64,000 nt of DNA, taken from NCBI GenBank assembly GCA_036897095.1, contig JAYMSP010000111.1:17364-81363 (forward strand), written 5' to 3'. The notes beneath the pieces were generated by a model. The model was not told the DNA's origin. It ran no database searches and worked only from the letters and a program-made list of their open reading frames with translations. Below are positions 12,001 to 24,200 of the stretch, piece by piece. Numbering within the stretch: the stretch's first letter is position 1; each line of letters opens with the position of its first letter. The DNA is from Plantago elongata (Eukaryota > Streptophyta > Magnoliopsida > Lamiales > Plantaginaceae). The translations under genes and the position numbers were made by a program.

Positions 12001-15000
12001 TGTCCTTATCTATTCCAATCAAACATGAATAACAATAAACAAGATTATCGCCTACAACAGGCATCTGTTGATCTGATTAATCGACAAATTTTACTGCCTA
12101 GAGTTGTTGAATAAAAGAAAACACAAGGAAACATGAGTATAGAGAAAATTCAATGACACACCTGTACGTCCAACCTAAACATGCTCTCGTAAAGAAAGGG
12201 GATAACTGTGGTATGAAGACTCTGATAACCATTAGGTTTTGGAGTTGCAATATAATCCTTCATCTGTCTCCAAAAAAATGAATATAAGGGCAGGAACAAC
12301 CATATGCTAATTTTAATTCCCGATTTGAGCATCTAGGCCACACACATGGTCGGGGGTGATTATGACACAGATTCTCAGAATATCGTATAAAATGGAACAT
12401 ATAAACAGGAACATACTGCTCGAGGGATTGGGGTCCAGATTCCATGAACCAGACCAAGCACATGATAGCATATCTGAAAATTAAACTCAGGTCAGATTAA
12501 ATTTACTCAACTGAGAGGTTATGTTTAGAGTTGTAACCAGATAACAGTTTACCTGTTGAGCGTTACATAAAGGACCAACTCCAACGCACGGCTTTGGTTT
12601 TATGATAATACGAAGCTGGAATCGAGAACTGCCTGGGTGAGAAATATATAAACATAGGCATATATACATCCGTACAGAAATGTCATTTTACAAACCTGTG
12701 CAATCTGGTTAACCTCATCTATCGAGCTTTTGGATTTAATAACAGCTTTATGGATGCTGAATGTAGCACCAAAAAAAAAAGTTACTACAAAAGTTTTCGT
12801 TCAAGATCAGATAATGATAAAGAATAATGAGATCAGCAAAAAATAGACTCAATGTTGGACATTAAGTATAGCACCAAAGCAGAACAAAGATATATGTGGA
12901 TGGGATAATCGCATACTCGAGTATCAGTTACCTGTAAGGTTCCTTGAATACTGGCCGAACTTCTGTTTTCACAGTCACAAGGTCCAAGAATTGATCATCC
13001 TCAATTCTCTTTACCAAAATGTTGTTAGCCTAATAGAATGAACAAAAAATAGAAAGTAGATCAGCATGATACCCAACTTTAATACACATACGCACGGAAT
13101 GGTAAGTTTCTTGCAGCGCAGCAGTACTGCCTGCTCACTTCTGGCATACAAATAGATACCACCAGCACCAAAAAAGCTAGAATCAGCAAATTACCTCTTT
13201 GAGATCTTTTTCATGTTTTTTATGAAGTTCTGCAAGTCTGTTCCTGATCCTAGCATGATCTTCAGGGTTTGTGTACATAAATGCCAAATTTTCAAGTTCC
13301 GACTGCAAATCAAGTTGTAAAATGAATAAACCTGATACTTTTATCTGAGAATGCCGACATAGACACGATGTAATAATAAGGCCAATGCAATTATAGAGTG
13401 GAACTTTCATGTGCACGAAAAGGACAAACAAGTCATTGTACATATGTCTTGAGGAACAGGAGATTCAGGGAAGATAAACAAGGATTGAAGTATAGAGTCT
13501 GAGAAAATACAGATAAAAAAGAACAAGCACAACACAGCTCCTAGATTTCCATGTCCTACCACAAAACCACACTACAGTTATGGAAATTGAACTGTTTGAG
13601 CTACATTAAGCAGCTACAGATGGGCAAGTCATCATTGGCTGATTGACGACCCCCAATACAGGCAATCACATCTGTCACTTTTGATGAGTTTGACGAACTA
13701 ATTCCTTGAAATATATGTAAATGTAAAAAAAAAATGGAATCCCTTAAAAGGAGGAAATGAGTTTGATGACCTCCAATACAGGCAATCACATAGAAAGTAA
13801 GAGAATGTAAAAATAAATATTAAAGAAATCAGTCAAAACGCAAAGAGATATGTGACAGATTCAAGAAACATCCTATATTGGTACTCTAGCATGCAGTGAA
13901 TCAGTCTTATAAGGAGAGAAATCATAATTAACTCCTGATTTCCAAAAATAAAATACTTCCTTACAATTGTTGAACAAATGTGCACAAATTATATTTCACC
14001 ATAAACGACACCAGACAAGAAAAGGATAAGGAAATAAAATATTTAAGTCAAACAGAACTATATCAAGATTCAAGACTAACTTTAGCCTCTAAAGTACACA
14101 AAGTTGCAAACATGATCTTAAGGATCTAAAGAAAAATGCAAAACAATATGCATCGTAAAAGGTACAATATGGAAAACAGGATGAAAAATCATGATCCAGT
14201 TTCGAGATGGTCTTCACATGATTTAAATTTCAATAACTGAATGTTTGTTTGACAGAATAATTTAATATGATGGCTTACCTTGATCTGATAAATTCCAAGC
14301 AGTTTTGCGAGAGGAGCAAAAACCTCAAGTGTCTCCATAGCTATGCTGGCCTGTACATGGTTGTTAAAAATAAGAGTGAAGGCAACCTGGAGAATGGCAT
14401 AAACAGATAAAAATAAACAAACCTGCTTGTGAGGAGGCATGTGTGCAAGAGTCCTCATGTTATGTAGTCTGTCAGCCAATTTGACAATTATTACACGAAC
14501 CTGAAACACAACTTTTATCATTAGAAATTCTGATAAAACATCTAAAGCATGCTACGTTCATTACAGATATACTGTAATCACCTCCTCGGTCATGGCAAGA
14601 AACATTTGACGGAGATCATCTGCTTTCACATCTTGAACGGAATGATTATCATCCTTTGCCTTTAGTTTCCCAAGTTTTGATACCTGGATTATCGTTAAAA
14701 GCACATTTTCATCAGCTCGTAACTATCATTTTGGATGGGTGGGTGTTGAGGGGTTGGGACTTTGGACACTTCGTAAAAAATTAAGCTCTAAAACTACCTT
14801 TGTCTCCCCTTCCACGATCTGGCGTACTGTGGTACCAAATTCTTCCTCTATCCTTTCAAACGTCACAACATTTGTATCTTCTACTGTGTCATGCAACAAA
14901 CCAGCAGCTACAGACTCCCAATCCACTTCCTAAATGACATGAGTAAGAGTTGTGTGAAAAAAATATATAGAATAAAGCAACTCAAATACATTAATAGTTA

Positions 15001-16886
15001 ATACTATATTATTTGGCAGTGAACAAATACAGTGTATAACTCACAAGTTCACCGAGAATTTGAGCAACTGCAACTGGATGAATTATGAAGGGTTCCCCAC
15101 TGCGCCTTTTTTGACCATCATGTGCCTCAAATGCCAACTTTAAACATGACAGGAAATATATAAAGGCGGAGATACACGTCAGTTTGTATCATCTGCCGAC
15201 TAGTTATTATACAAATGTAATTTAATAGTAATTGAAAATGACTAACATGCAGCCTCAACAATAAAAGGACGCATTTGAAGCACCAAATGTAAAGTCGATT
15301 TTAAATACTCACATTCAAGGCTCTATGGACCAAGTCCATTTCTTTTGGAGAGAGATATGAGATGCTAGGTCTCAGATCCTGCGATAAAAAATGTGCAATA
15401 AATTTATAATCAGTTCATTATAACTAAATGCTTCAGCCTTCAGATATGTAAAGACCAACTGTTGTAGATGAATGCTATACTGCACGTGCTAGTTAATAAA
15501 CCTGCAGACTATCTGTCAATCTCTATCTTTCATGTTGTTTAGCATGACACTTACCTTACTATTTCATAATTCCTATAAGCATCATTTATCATTCTGATTT
15601 CTACCTTAAAGCTAGCATCTATAGCATATGTAGTATGAATTAAGGAGACCTGCCTCTTTCGCAAAATACATTTTTAAGCATGTAAACTAGTTTACCAAAT
15701 ATATTCTATTCGCATACCTCCCACAAGCTTCCGGGAGAGACCTCATTAAATTCTATGGAAGAAGATGACGAACAACACAACTTCCGTTCACTGTGAGGAA
15801 AACATGAAACCCCTGAGAACATGTCCTTCCGCAGCATAGGTTGATCTGAGGCCTCTAAAAAGTACCATCCTCTATCATTATGAGCTTCACATCTCTGCCA
15901 TTGATCATTGAATGGCTAAAATTAGGTACAGCCAAAACCGTACTCAATGAGAGGTAAATAGCATGAAGGAATGCTATAGTCCACCAACGTGTTTTTACCT
16001 GCCTTTGATATAGAATTCTAAATGCACTCACTGTGTTAATTTATTTACCAAAATCACTGCAACCATGTAAATAAACAGACAACAAACTAACCAACTGAGC
16101 CTTTTATCCAATTAAGGATTTGGGTAAGCTACATGAACCAAAAAAAGATTCACGTGCAACAATTAATCTCCTCCACGTGCATTTCTACTTACTTATGAGG
16201 AAGAGAGGTGGACAAAAATATCCCCAAACATAAAATGAAAGACTATATATTCACAACAAACCGTTGATTGTGCATTAAAATTCTTTTCCAATGACAATTT
16301 AAATTCCATCTCCACGTAATTAACTTCCTACCAAGGCATATGCCAAATCATCGACTATCTTTCTATCTCGACATAATATTATTTTACTATACACACTAGC
16401 TGCCTACAACACCTTCAATTCATATAGATTGGCAAATGGAATAGGAAACAATAGCCTAAATTGCAGCTGTAATAAACACTCTATCACCCAATAAGGTGAT
16501 AGCCTAGATAATTCCAATCGATAACAGATTATTAAACTCACAAATGCAACGCGATTCCTTCTGAAAATCGCATCTCCGGCATGAGCAGGATGAGCAGTGC
16601 TAGCCAGAAATCCACTCAACACTCTCGTAGCTCTGGAAGGACAAGAGAGCGTGCTGCAATCATACTTGCTACTCACATCTCCTTTCCAAACCTTACACGC
16701 GTTAACGCATTCTACAGACACTGCCAAACCAAACGACAATTCAGGAACACGCTCAATTGCAGAAAACCAAAACTCAATCAAAAACAAAAACAAAAAAACT
16801 CCGCCAATCAACTGAAGTGAAATAGAAGACAAAATTCAACTGACGAAAGCAGTAAATGCACCTGACATAGAAGAAGCAGAAGCCAT
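9056..16886 (-). CDS. RSH1: RelA/SpoT homologue RSH1, chloroplast (p)ppGpp hydrolase
   Basis: Twenty-four coding exons join without a phase error to 884 residues, the size I recall for Arabidopsis RSH1. In gene order they are 16886-16862, 16720-16542, 15915-15718, 15378-15313, 15137-15045, 14929-14798, 14683-14582, 14500-14423, 14350-14279, 13302-13195, 13029-12932, 12756-12696, 12615-12553, 12473-12417, 12263-12162, 12009-11851, 11404-11273, 11189-11103, 11019-10948, 10312-10226, 10117-9664, 9442-9381, 9302-9234 and 9154-9056. The start gives [15 protein letters not shown], as in other RSH1 proteins. A plastid transit region is followed by an HD hydrolase domain (FIIHP with His176, LLHD at 198-201, [12 protein letters not shown]). 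Next come a RelA/SpoT domain (residues about 350-480, [12 protein letters not shown]), a TGS domain (560-625, [10 protein letters not shown]) and a C-terminal ACT domain (800-870). The usual synthetase ATP-site motif is degenerate (KEPYSIHKAV), so hydrolase activity is expected to dominate. Confidence 0.96.
13303..14278 (-). other. Longest RSH1 intron, with a short internal repeat
   Basis: This 976-bp intron between the ninth and tenth coding exons is the longest in RSH1. It contains two copies, about 120 bp apart (near 13654 and 13773), of a 19-base word beginning ccaatacagg, with related flanks. No other feature was recognised. Confidence 0.5.
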
Positions 16887-17741
16887 TTGCTAATAATCGG
16901 GAGCATCGGTGAGAAACCTGTACATTGAAACACACGCTAAACGAAAGCTTGTTCAGAAAACCGATTCATGAGCTGAATTAGGTAACTGGTAGAGAGGAAT
17001 CGAAAAGGAATTGTCAGCGAGAATTAGAGAGGATTTAGATTGAATGAAGTGAAATGAAGAATAAGATAATCTAGAGAGAGAAAGCAAGCGAGCAAGCCAG
17101 TGATGATATAGTTCTGAAATTATAATGGAGTTTTAGTCGAGGCCACAAAAATTCCGTTTCATAGATGATGATGATATTCTTTTTGTGTGCTCTTATACTA
17201 CTATATACTTATTCTGAAATTTCTGATTATGATTTTTAATGATACTATTACTGGTGCCATTTGTGCGTTATTCATTTAGTATTTATTATCTATCCCCAAC
17301 TTTGGAGAAATTTGTTTCTCTTTGACGTCAAATGACGACATTGTTACGCTTTCATTCTTACCCAAATAAATTAATGGGCGACAACTTTTATACTTTTCTA
17401 AATATTATAATAAAGTTGTCAAAAAAAAAATATTATAAGTAAATAAATATTACTCTTCCGTCCAGAATTAAATATTTCGTGGGCTAAACACAAATTTTTA
17501 TGCACTAAGACTGTGTTCTCTTCAACTGAAATTTATTGAACTAAACTGAAGTAAGGTATAAATTATAACTAAATCGAGCTGAACTGAACTAAACTGAATT
17601 GAATTGATTTTAAGTTGAAAAGAACACAACCTAATTAAGTAGTGTATGTTTATTGAAAATAAAATAGTGAAGACAAAGGTTGTGGATCTAGACACATGTT
17701 TTAATGCAATTATTGAGTTTTTTATGATTATAATATTGGAT
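16887..17741. promoter_or_regulatory. Upstream region of RSH1
   Basis: The 5' leader and promoter of RSH1 (minus strand) must lie here. The first 250 bp are purine-rich on the plus strand, with agagag/gaagaa words, and probably belong to the leader. Beyond about 17150 the sequence is AT-rich and I recognise nothing. Confidence 0.4.
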
Positions 17742-18166
17742 TGTGAGGTACAAAAATTATCAAATATGAAAAGGGGATGTTAAACGCATCACACATTTTT
17801 ATATATCACAAAAATTCCTTCAAATTATATAAATATATTTTAAGAGAAAAGAGAGAAGATAGGAATATAAAGTTTATTCCATGACATAAAATGTGAGTAC
17901 AAGTAAAGTGTATTTATACAAGAGTAAAGTGAAAGGTACTAGGAGCATATGAAGATGCACCAAAACTATTAAACTACTTAATCATCCACTAACATGTACA
18001 TTTCTCTTTAATACTCCATTAGATAAACATGAGTTGTGATTGTTGGTATGCGTGAGAAATACTGCCTTATTAAAAACCTTGCCAAAAAAAAATTCAGTGG
18101 GATAAAAACTTAGTCAAGGGAAAAAGAGTGTAGTGCGTAACCAACTCCCTTGATTAAAATATCACA
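17742..18166 (-). mobile_element. Copia-type 3' LTR (candidate)
   Basis: Read on the minus strand this begins TGTGATATTT and ends CCTCACA, with a 5-bp inverted end (TGTGA/TCACA). It starts right at the stop of the RNase H fragment next to it. It contains the pattern seen in many plant copia LTRs: ttttatcccactg, then ggcaaggtttttaa and aggcagtat. A minus-strand TATA box (TGTATAAATA) lies at 17911-17920. The exact left border is inferred from the TG...CA ends only. Confidence 0.6.
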
Positions 18167-18821
18167 CCACTTCCTTGAGTTGTCGCATTCCAATCTTTCG
18201 AACCAATTTCTCAAATGATGATGATGGAAGTGATTTAGTGAACAAGTCTACCAACTTGTCGGCTGATCGAATTTGTTGGACTTGGATGGAGCCTTCCTTT
18301 TGTAGATCATGGGTGAAGAAAAACTTTGGTGATATGTGCTTTGTTTGATCACCTTTGATGAAGCCTTCCTTCAATTGAGACATGCAAGTTGCATTGTCGT
18401 CATATAGCACGTAATTGGGCTTCCATTTCATGGTTTGAAGTTTATGATACTTCGAACCTTTCCTCATGTTGTTCATTCTGAGTTCATGTCTCAGTTTGAG
18501 GAACCTGCTCGGATGCAGGAATTTCTTCAACAAGCATGTTTGCTGGCATTTGGAATGTGGAGGCAATGTCAGTATCTTCCAACATCCGATCACTTTCCAC
18601 CAAACCTTCGTCTTCATGTTGGTGAGTGATAACTCCTTCTGATGGTGCTTTCTCAGCAACCTTATGATCAGAGGAATTAAGCTTGAGGCTCCACCATGAG
18701 TCTCCATCCGTGATCTCTTTAGTGTTTCCATAAGAGAAACATTATCATCAGAGTCGTCACTGTCATAACTTGGGACAGACTCGTTGATTGCATTATGGTC
18801 TTGCACGGATAGCTCTGGCAT
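18162..18821 (-). pseudogene. Ty1/copia RNase H fragment
   Basis: The last 80 codons of this open frame are the C-terminus of a copia polyprotein. They contain YVLYDDNATC, FIKGDQTKHISPKFFF, VQQIRSADKLVDLFTKSLP and FEKLVRKIGMRQL, as expected for the RNase H and the end of pol. The upstream two thirds do not match integrase or reverse transcriptase and are partly frameshifted, so most of pol has been deleted. Confidence 0.8.
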
Positions 18822-18826
18822 TTTGC

Positions 18827-19353
18827 CTAAGCTGCATGTTCTTCTTTCAGAGATGGGTCTCTCTGAACAGGTCTTGGTTGAGGGGCTTCAACCTCATCAA
18901 TTCTTTCTGGGGGTTGGATTTCTGAAATAACAACTTTTGCAAGTTGTTTCCTTGAAGTTCTCTGCTTCTTGGTCCTAGGTTTCTTTGCAACTTGGACCTC
19001 AGCAGATTCTCCCTCAGAAGCGTCTTCTCCTTGTGGCACCAACTCTCCCTTGGCAGCCCTTTTGATCAATGCCTTCTTTGTTGCCATCGAAGCAACGGTG
19101 AAGTATACTGGCAAGACATTCCAGTGCTCATAAAGGTGTCTGGTCCTAATGTCTCCCAATATGAACGTTGATGGGCAATCTTCGATTTTGTCATTTGCAG
19201 CTTCTTCATACAAAATTTTGACAGCATCATTGAAAACCTTGTCTTTTGTATTGATCTCAGAAACCTGTCCGCAATTTTCAGTCGGAAGATTTTGCAGAAC
19301 TTGTCACAGTCCAGGTTTGTCTCAGTACCTTGGTGTCGAAGTAAAAGCCCCAA
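18827..19353 (-). mobile_element. Retrotransposon-associated ORF fragments
   Basis: Two overlapping minus-strand frames (18827-19213 and 19066-19353) carry related, frameshifted sequence. One gives YEEAANDKIEDCPSTF and a basic stretch KKPRTKKQRTSRKQ. I do not recognise the family for certain. Position next to the copia RNase H fragment suggests a retroelement accessory or gag-like ORF. Confidence 0.4.
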
Positions 19354-19465
19354 CTACGGATATTACTAAAAATCAATCAGCTCTTACAACTCTTCAAGAC
19401 CTCGGATGGCTCAAGCTTCGCTCCTTGCGTCCGGATCCTACTACTCGAAACTGCACAGGTAGCTT

Positions 19466-20922
19466 GGGGGGGGGGGGGGGGGTGTTAGAACCTTTAGACC
19501 CGGTTTGCCTTGGATCAAACCGGATATGAGACTTTACTCAAGAGTGGTTGTAGGCCAACTCTGTATAATCAAAGACAATAGGTTTATAGTATAGTGTAGA
19601 GATTAAGTGAACATGCTAACTTGGGTTTACCTAAGGTGTTCCCTTTTCATAGAGATTAATTTCCTACTTGGATTAGACATTGTTGGATCGTACCAAGTAT
19701 TTGGCTAATAGAGATTAATTAAGCCCGCGGATCATATGATTGTCATAACCCATGTAGCTTTTTGGGCCTCAGGGCTAGATTAGTCATTTTGTAGGTTCTG
19801 AGGGCGTCGGAGTCATTCCACTCATGGATATATCCGAAGTGAAAGTTCCGGACCAAAGTATCCGGAACAAAGCCCTCTACTAATGACGTATTATGATTTG
19901 CTCCACTTGGTTATCTTTAGGTTCGGATGTGTTTACGGGATGAGGGTCCGGATGCGTCAAGTTCGGATGTGACGCATTTATCCGGCTATCCTTGTCACGG
20001 TATTCTTCGGATGCCTTCCCCGATAGTGACCATGGATGGTATGTGGCTCGGATCCTTGAAGTTTCGTCCTCGTAATACCATGATGCCTTAGGATTTGTCC
20101 TCGGGATGCCTCAATGACGGATTGAACATATTTCCGTATCAAATTATGTCCCCCTAGTTTCCAAGTATCTTAGTAGAAGATAGTTGGGAACTATTAAAAA
20201 AAAGGAGAAGTTTCTTCGTTCAATCCGTCCCATGAGAAAAGGAAATCCGTGTATAATGGTTCTTGTAGTCATTTTGAGAGTATCTCCCCCCCCCCCTCCT
20301 TCTTCATACAATCTGAAGCTACGGGGTTCGGATTGTAGTGTTAAAAGGAGTATTTGTATTCGAAAGATAACACTCGAACTTCCGAAGTTGGGTACATCCG
20401 AGAGGATGTGGGTGATGCTGAGAAGACCATCCGAATGTTAATACATCCGGAGTAGTAGTGTGCCTGTCGTATCCCAGGCCGAACGGGCATATATAGTGAC
20501 CATTTACGTCTTTTCATCTTTCGAGGTGCCTTGTGACCGTTGGATCACACAAATCGATAGTGAATACGAAGAGGCGGGAAGCAATTAATGCTTGTGTTGC
20601 CTAAATTATCCTCCTATAAATAGGAGCTGTCGTTTTCACTTTTACCATCGATAAATAAAAAATTTCGACTCATCCGAAGTGAAGCGAAGAATTTGCGAGG
20701 TAAGTTTCATTATTTTTCCAAGTTTAACCGCTTCGGGTAGTAGTCTTCGAGTCTTCTTAGTAATTTTCTTCGGTTGTGAAACTTCGCAGGATGTCAAGAA
20801 ATCAATCCGGTCATTCGCGTTGGGCTCATTATCATGATGATTATGCCACTCCTCCGCCTGTTCTGCTGCTCATGTCTACTCCGGAGCCAGCTCCGGAACC
20901 CGTTCCCGGGCCAGTTCCGTAA
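19466..20922 (+). mobile_element. LTR-retrotransposon 5' part on plus strand, inserted in copia debris
   Basis: A 17-G tract (19466-19482) abuts TGTTAGAACC, a plausible polypurine tract followed by an LTR start. The region has a different base composition from its surroundings, with many ccgga/tccgaa words. A TATA box (TATAAATA) lies at 20615-20622. It is followed by a leader that resembles a short intron (gaggtaagt ... cgcagg) and then ATG at 20791. The 43-codon frame at 20791-20922 starts MSRNQSGHSRW and is rich in Pro/Glu; it stops early at a TAA. I take it as the broken start of a gag gene. Borders are approximate. Confidence 0.5.
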
Positions 20923-21430
20923 CATGTCCCGGAACCTGTGCTAGCCCTTGGGGACTTGAATCGGGCAATAATCACGCCGATGCCCCGCTAGCCGCTCTTG
21001 ACATTCGGTCGCGAAGAGCTCAACATCCGAGGGGCCATCCGTATGAAGCTCCCGTGTTTCCTGGTTACCAGGGGTGGCATAATTTTATGAACTGTGATTG
21101 CGGAGTGTGGCACTCCCCAGCCTATCCGGGGGAAGGGACTTCAGAATTTCGAACTTGTTGTCCTTGCTCAGTTCTGACACAGATTTCTTCAATCAATTGC
21201 CAGGCAACTTTCACCATCTTTGCGCACCACAGTTTGCACTATATATGCTCAGGTGTCGATCAACTGATGATGTTACGACCTTGACCATCCAACCTGTGTC
21301 TCTTGGCATCTTCTGATGTCCAGAGTTCACGATGTTTTTCTTCATACTCAACTTGTCCAGTAGAAACACAACCACTATCACTAATCGAAGTGTCACTTCC
21401 TTCAGCATCAGTGTTTTTCCGACCATCAGA
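20923..21430. mobile_element. Retroelement debris between the plus and minus elements
   Basis: Continuation of the disrupted region. The plus side (to about 21060) still carries the ccgga-rich composition of the inserted element. The minus side from about 21100 appears to continue the copia gag leader region with many stops. No intact frame. Confidence 0.35.
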
Positions 21431-21697
21431 CACTCCTATGACTTGTTTGAGATGTCTAATTTTGATTGGTCCTTCCTTGATGAATCATCTCATCACTGAT
21501 TGCTTCAAGATGCAGCATCATGTTGTTCTTCCATTTCTCGTAATTCTCGGGCTTCAAAACCGGAGCATCACTCAGAGACATATATGCACACTTAACAAAC
21601 AAATTAAAACGTTCTCGGAAAGCGACAAAAACCTATGCCTATCTTGGGGATCGATGTTCAGTGCAGAAGGCTTGGAACCTCCTACTTTGATACCACT
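21431..21697 (-). pseudogene. Copia gag start and primer-binding site
   Basis: On the minus strand an ATG at about 21573 opens MSLSDAPVLKPENYEKWK followed by NNMMLHLEAISDEMI, the typical start of a copia gag protein. It ends at a stop after about 40 codons. Upstream, next to the LTR, the minus strand reads TGGTATCAAAG, matching an initiator-tRNA(Met) primer-binding site two bases from the LTR end. The rest of gag-pol is missing or displaced. Confidence 0.7.
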
Positions 21698-22976
21698 TGT
21701 TGGTCCAGATAACGACAAAGGAAAAGACTAGAGAGGGGTGAATAGTCTTTTCAAACTTTTATCAATAAACACTAGTTCTCATGAACTGGTGAGTTTCTGA
21801 TACTTAAGTTCAGAGAGCGAAAGACTTAAGCGATAGATAAATGAGATTGTGCTTTGCAGTAGTAAATGTGTGTGGGTGTTATGCTGGAATGTAAATACAT
21901 AATAGTAAATAAAACAACAAGTATAGTGGTATCTGGAGGTGGTGTAATCCTCCAACTAGTCTACTTCGACCTTTCTGAGACCTGGAATTCACTAGAACAT
22001 ACAATTGAGCTCTCCTTACAATATATTATATTCTAAGATTCCTACAAACAAATGGTTCCCAACCAAATGTTCCCCCGAGTTGTTCCCTAGCTCCTAGACC
22101 AAGTACTTCTTGTACAAAAGATAATCTTGGAGCTATTCCTTGATTTTCCAAATCAAGTACTTCATGTACTCCACGTCTTGATGGTGTTGGTTATAAGTTG
22201 ATTTGTCAGGGAAGCTTCTCGTATAACTTTTCATCTATATTTTTAAAGAGCTTATAAACGATAACACTTTTTCATATACTTATTTAATGTATGGTAGGTT
22301 CTCTTTTACTGACCCAAGTAATTGGTATCCGTTTTGGAGAATGAACTTCAAAAAGGGTATCCGAAAGTTCAACTCTTTCACGAATAACAATCTCTTGTTA
22401 TAGGTTCAGGACACTTAGAACTACTAGTGATTCTTCAAGCTTGTTAGTCGCAACAGGAGAATGGTAGTGGTTGCTTTAGAGAATACTTTTTTTTGGTAAG
22501 TAGATTTGAGCGTAGTTCGTGTATATGTATTTCTCAGCTTTTAAGTAGTGATATTTATAGATGAATATGAGAGTCATTTAAATAGTATCCGTTAGACCTT
22601 CTCAAAATTCAATCCATTAATATCTCGAAATGCGTACTCAGAAGTCCCTTTCTCATTTTTCAGAGAGGACTATGCATTGAGCGACTTTCCAGCCAGTGTA
22701 ATTAATGCACCGTACTATTTCTTTTCATGTAGTCTCAACGGACACATGCGTCTTTCTGAAAGCTAGCATGCTCATTTCAGTGATGTCATATGTTAATAGA
22801 TTTATTATGTGCAATATATACACTATATAATATGTTTTCTGATCGTAGTCTATATGAGGAGACTTAACCTTATGTCTTCAAAAACTTGTGCAATCTTCAG
22901 TCTTCAATTCTTCGATTAAAATCCGATACCTCTTCATGGCCTTCTTCGAAATATATACTAACGAATATTCCTAACA
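21698..22976 (-). mobile_element. Copia 5' LTR, 1279 bp
   Basis: On the minus strand it begins TGTTAGGAATATT and ends GGACCAACA, followed directly by the primer-binding site and the gag start. TG...CA ends, length and placement fit a long copia LTR (SIRE-like size). It differs from the LTR candidate at 17742-18166, so the two belong to different elements. Confidence 0.65.
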
Positions 22977-23757
22977 TTTTCTGAGATGTTCGTTTGCGTG
23001 GTTGATATGGGCGTTGTCGTGGATTCCTTCTAACTGCATCTACTCGAATGCAGATTGTTTATGGGATTGGATACAACATGCATGTTAAGATGAGTGTTGA
23101 TGTTTACCAATCTCGTTACTTTATTTGCCTTTGTTGGAATATTTGGTACCAAATAAATTGAATAGTTCATGGCAATACAATTATAGATCCCCAAGATGCG
23201 ATCAGCTTCATTTCTGGATACATTCAGAGATTTACTGAGGCTAAATCTATATTTGGACACCGCTGCGTGATCCTTTTGTCAAAATCAACATTGACGCGGC
23301 ATTATTTTCGGTACCATTGGCTGCCAGAGTTGGTGTTATTGCTCATGACCACGACGGTGCAATCCTTTGTTGGGCTCATCATCACTTCCGTAATATTGTT
23401 TAGTCAGAAGTAGCGGAGGTGATGACGGTGGTCTCAGGTTTGAAGTTGACAGTATCTAATGGATGGTCTCATGTAATTGTTAAAGGGGATAACATGGCCA
23501 TTATGTCCAAATTTCAGTCACGTAGTGTGGATCTCTCTCCGGCTGCAGTTTTTATCCAAGAAGCGCTGAATTTGGTTTCTGATTTCGTAGCTATTGAATT
23601 TGTGCGTGATGGAAATATTTTGGCACATAGATTAGCTAAAGAGATCTCGATCGCTTGTCACGGATCTTCAATCTTACTTTTCGACTCTTGACTTTGTACA
23701 TGTTGTCTTCTTACATAATAAATTACTTCATCTCATAAAAAAAAAAAAAAAAAAGCA
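22977..23757 (+). mobile_element. LINE 3' end with RNase H-like domain
   Basis: The plus strand reads FVKINIDAALFS, VGVIAHDHDGAILCWAHH, then SEVAEVMTVVSGLKL, VKGDNMAIM and GNILAHRLAKE. This is the RVT_3 RNase H domain that ends many plant LINEs. An in-frame TAG at 23401-23403 and missing upstream parts show it is dead. A run of 18 or so A residues at about 23739-23756 is the poly(A) tail. It abuts the copia LTR. Confidence 0.8.
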
Positions 23758-24055
23758 ACATAATTTTTAGTTATCTACTTGTGCGCTAAATAATAATTTT
23801 GGCCCAAGGATTATTATTGAGCCCTGTGTTATTGAGCCCTGTGTGAGGCGCCTCCTCGCCCTGACTATGTCAATGGGCAAGTACGTTTGCAATTTACCGA
23901 AGACCCATGTTTGTCTTGTTATGAATTCTTTACGTTTTGTTTCGTTAGCTTCAGTAGCTCGGTTGGTATAACCTGCAAGAATTTTTTCTGGGAGCCATTG
24001 GTCAAGCTAAAAATTAAGAGCCAATATTGGGGCTGGAAAGCGTAAAAAACACTTT

Positions 24056-24200
24056 TTACTGATTGCATTGACACTTATCGCTCTCAGACTGCATTCCACC
24101 AAACGACAAGTCCATCTGAACCACCAAACGGCCTGTCTTTCCGCCGGTTCCAGCAAAACCACTGGCGCCCCAAAGTTCAGTCACAATGGCATGCACACCA
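24056..24200 (-). pseudogene. Possible gene fragment, unknown family
   Basis: The minus strand here encodes NDGVHAIVTELWGASGFAGT, then GGKTGRLVVQMDLSFGGMQS, ending at a stop. The composition looks protein-coding, unlike the rest of the local AT-rich DNA. I do not recognise the family. Upstream exons were not found, so it may be the last exon of a broken or captured gene. Confidence 0.3.

Noticed and set aside
18435-18629. 64-codon plus-strand frame
   Set aside because: Antisense of the retrotransposon ORF fragment.
23947-23980. A-box-like tagctcggttggta as a tRNA gene
   Set aside because: No acceptor stem, anticodon loop or B box at the right distance.
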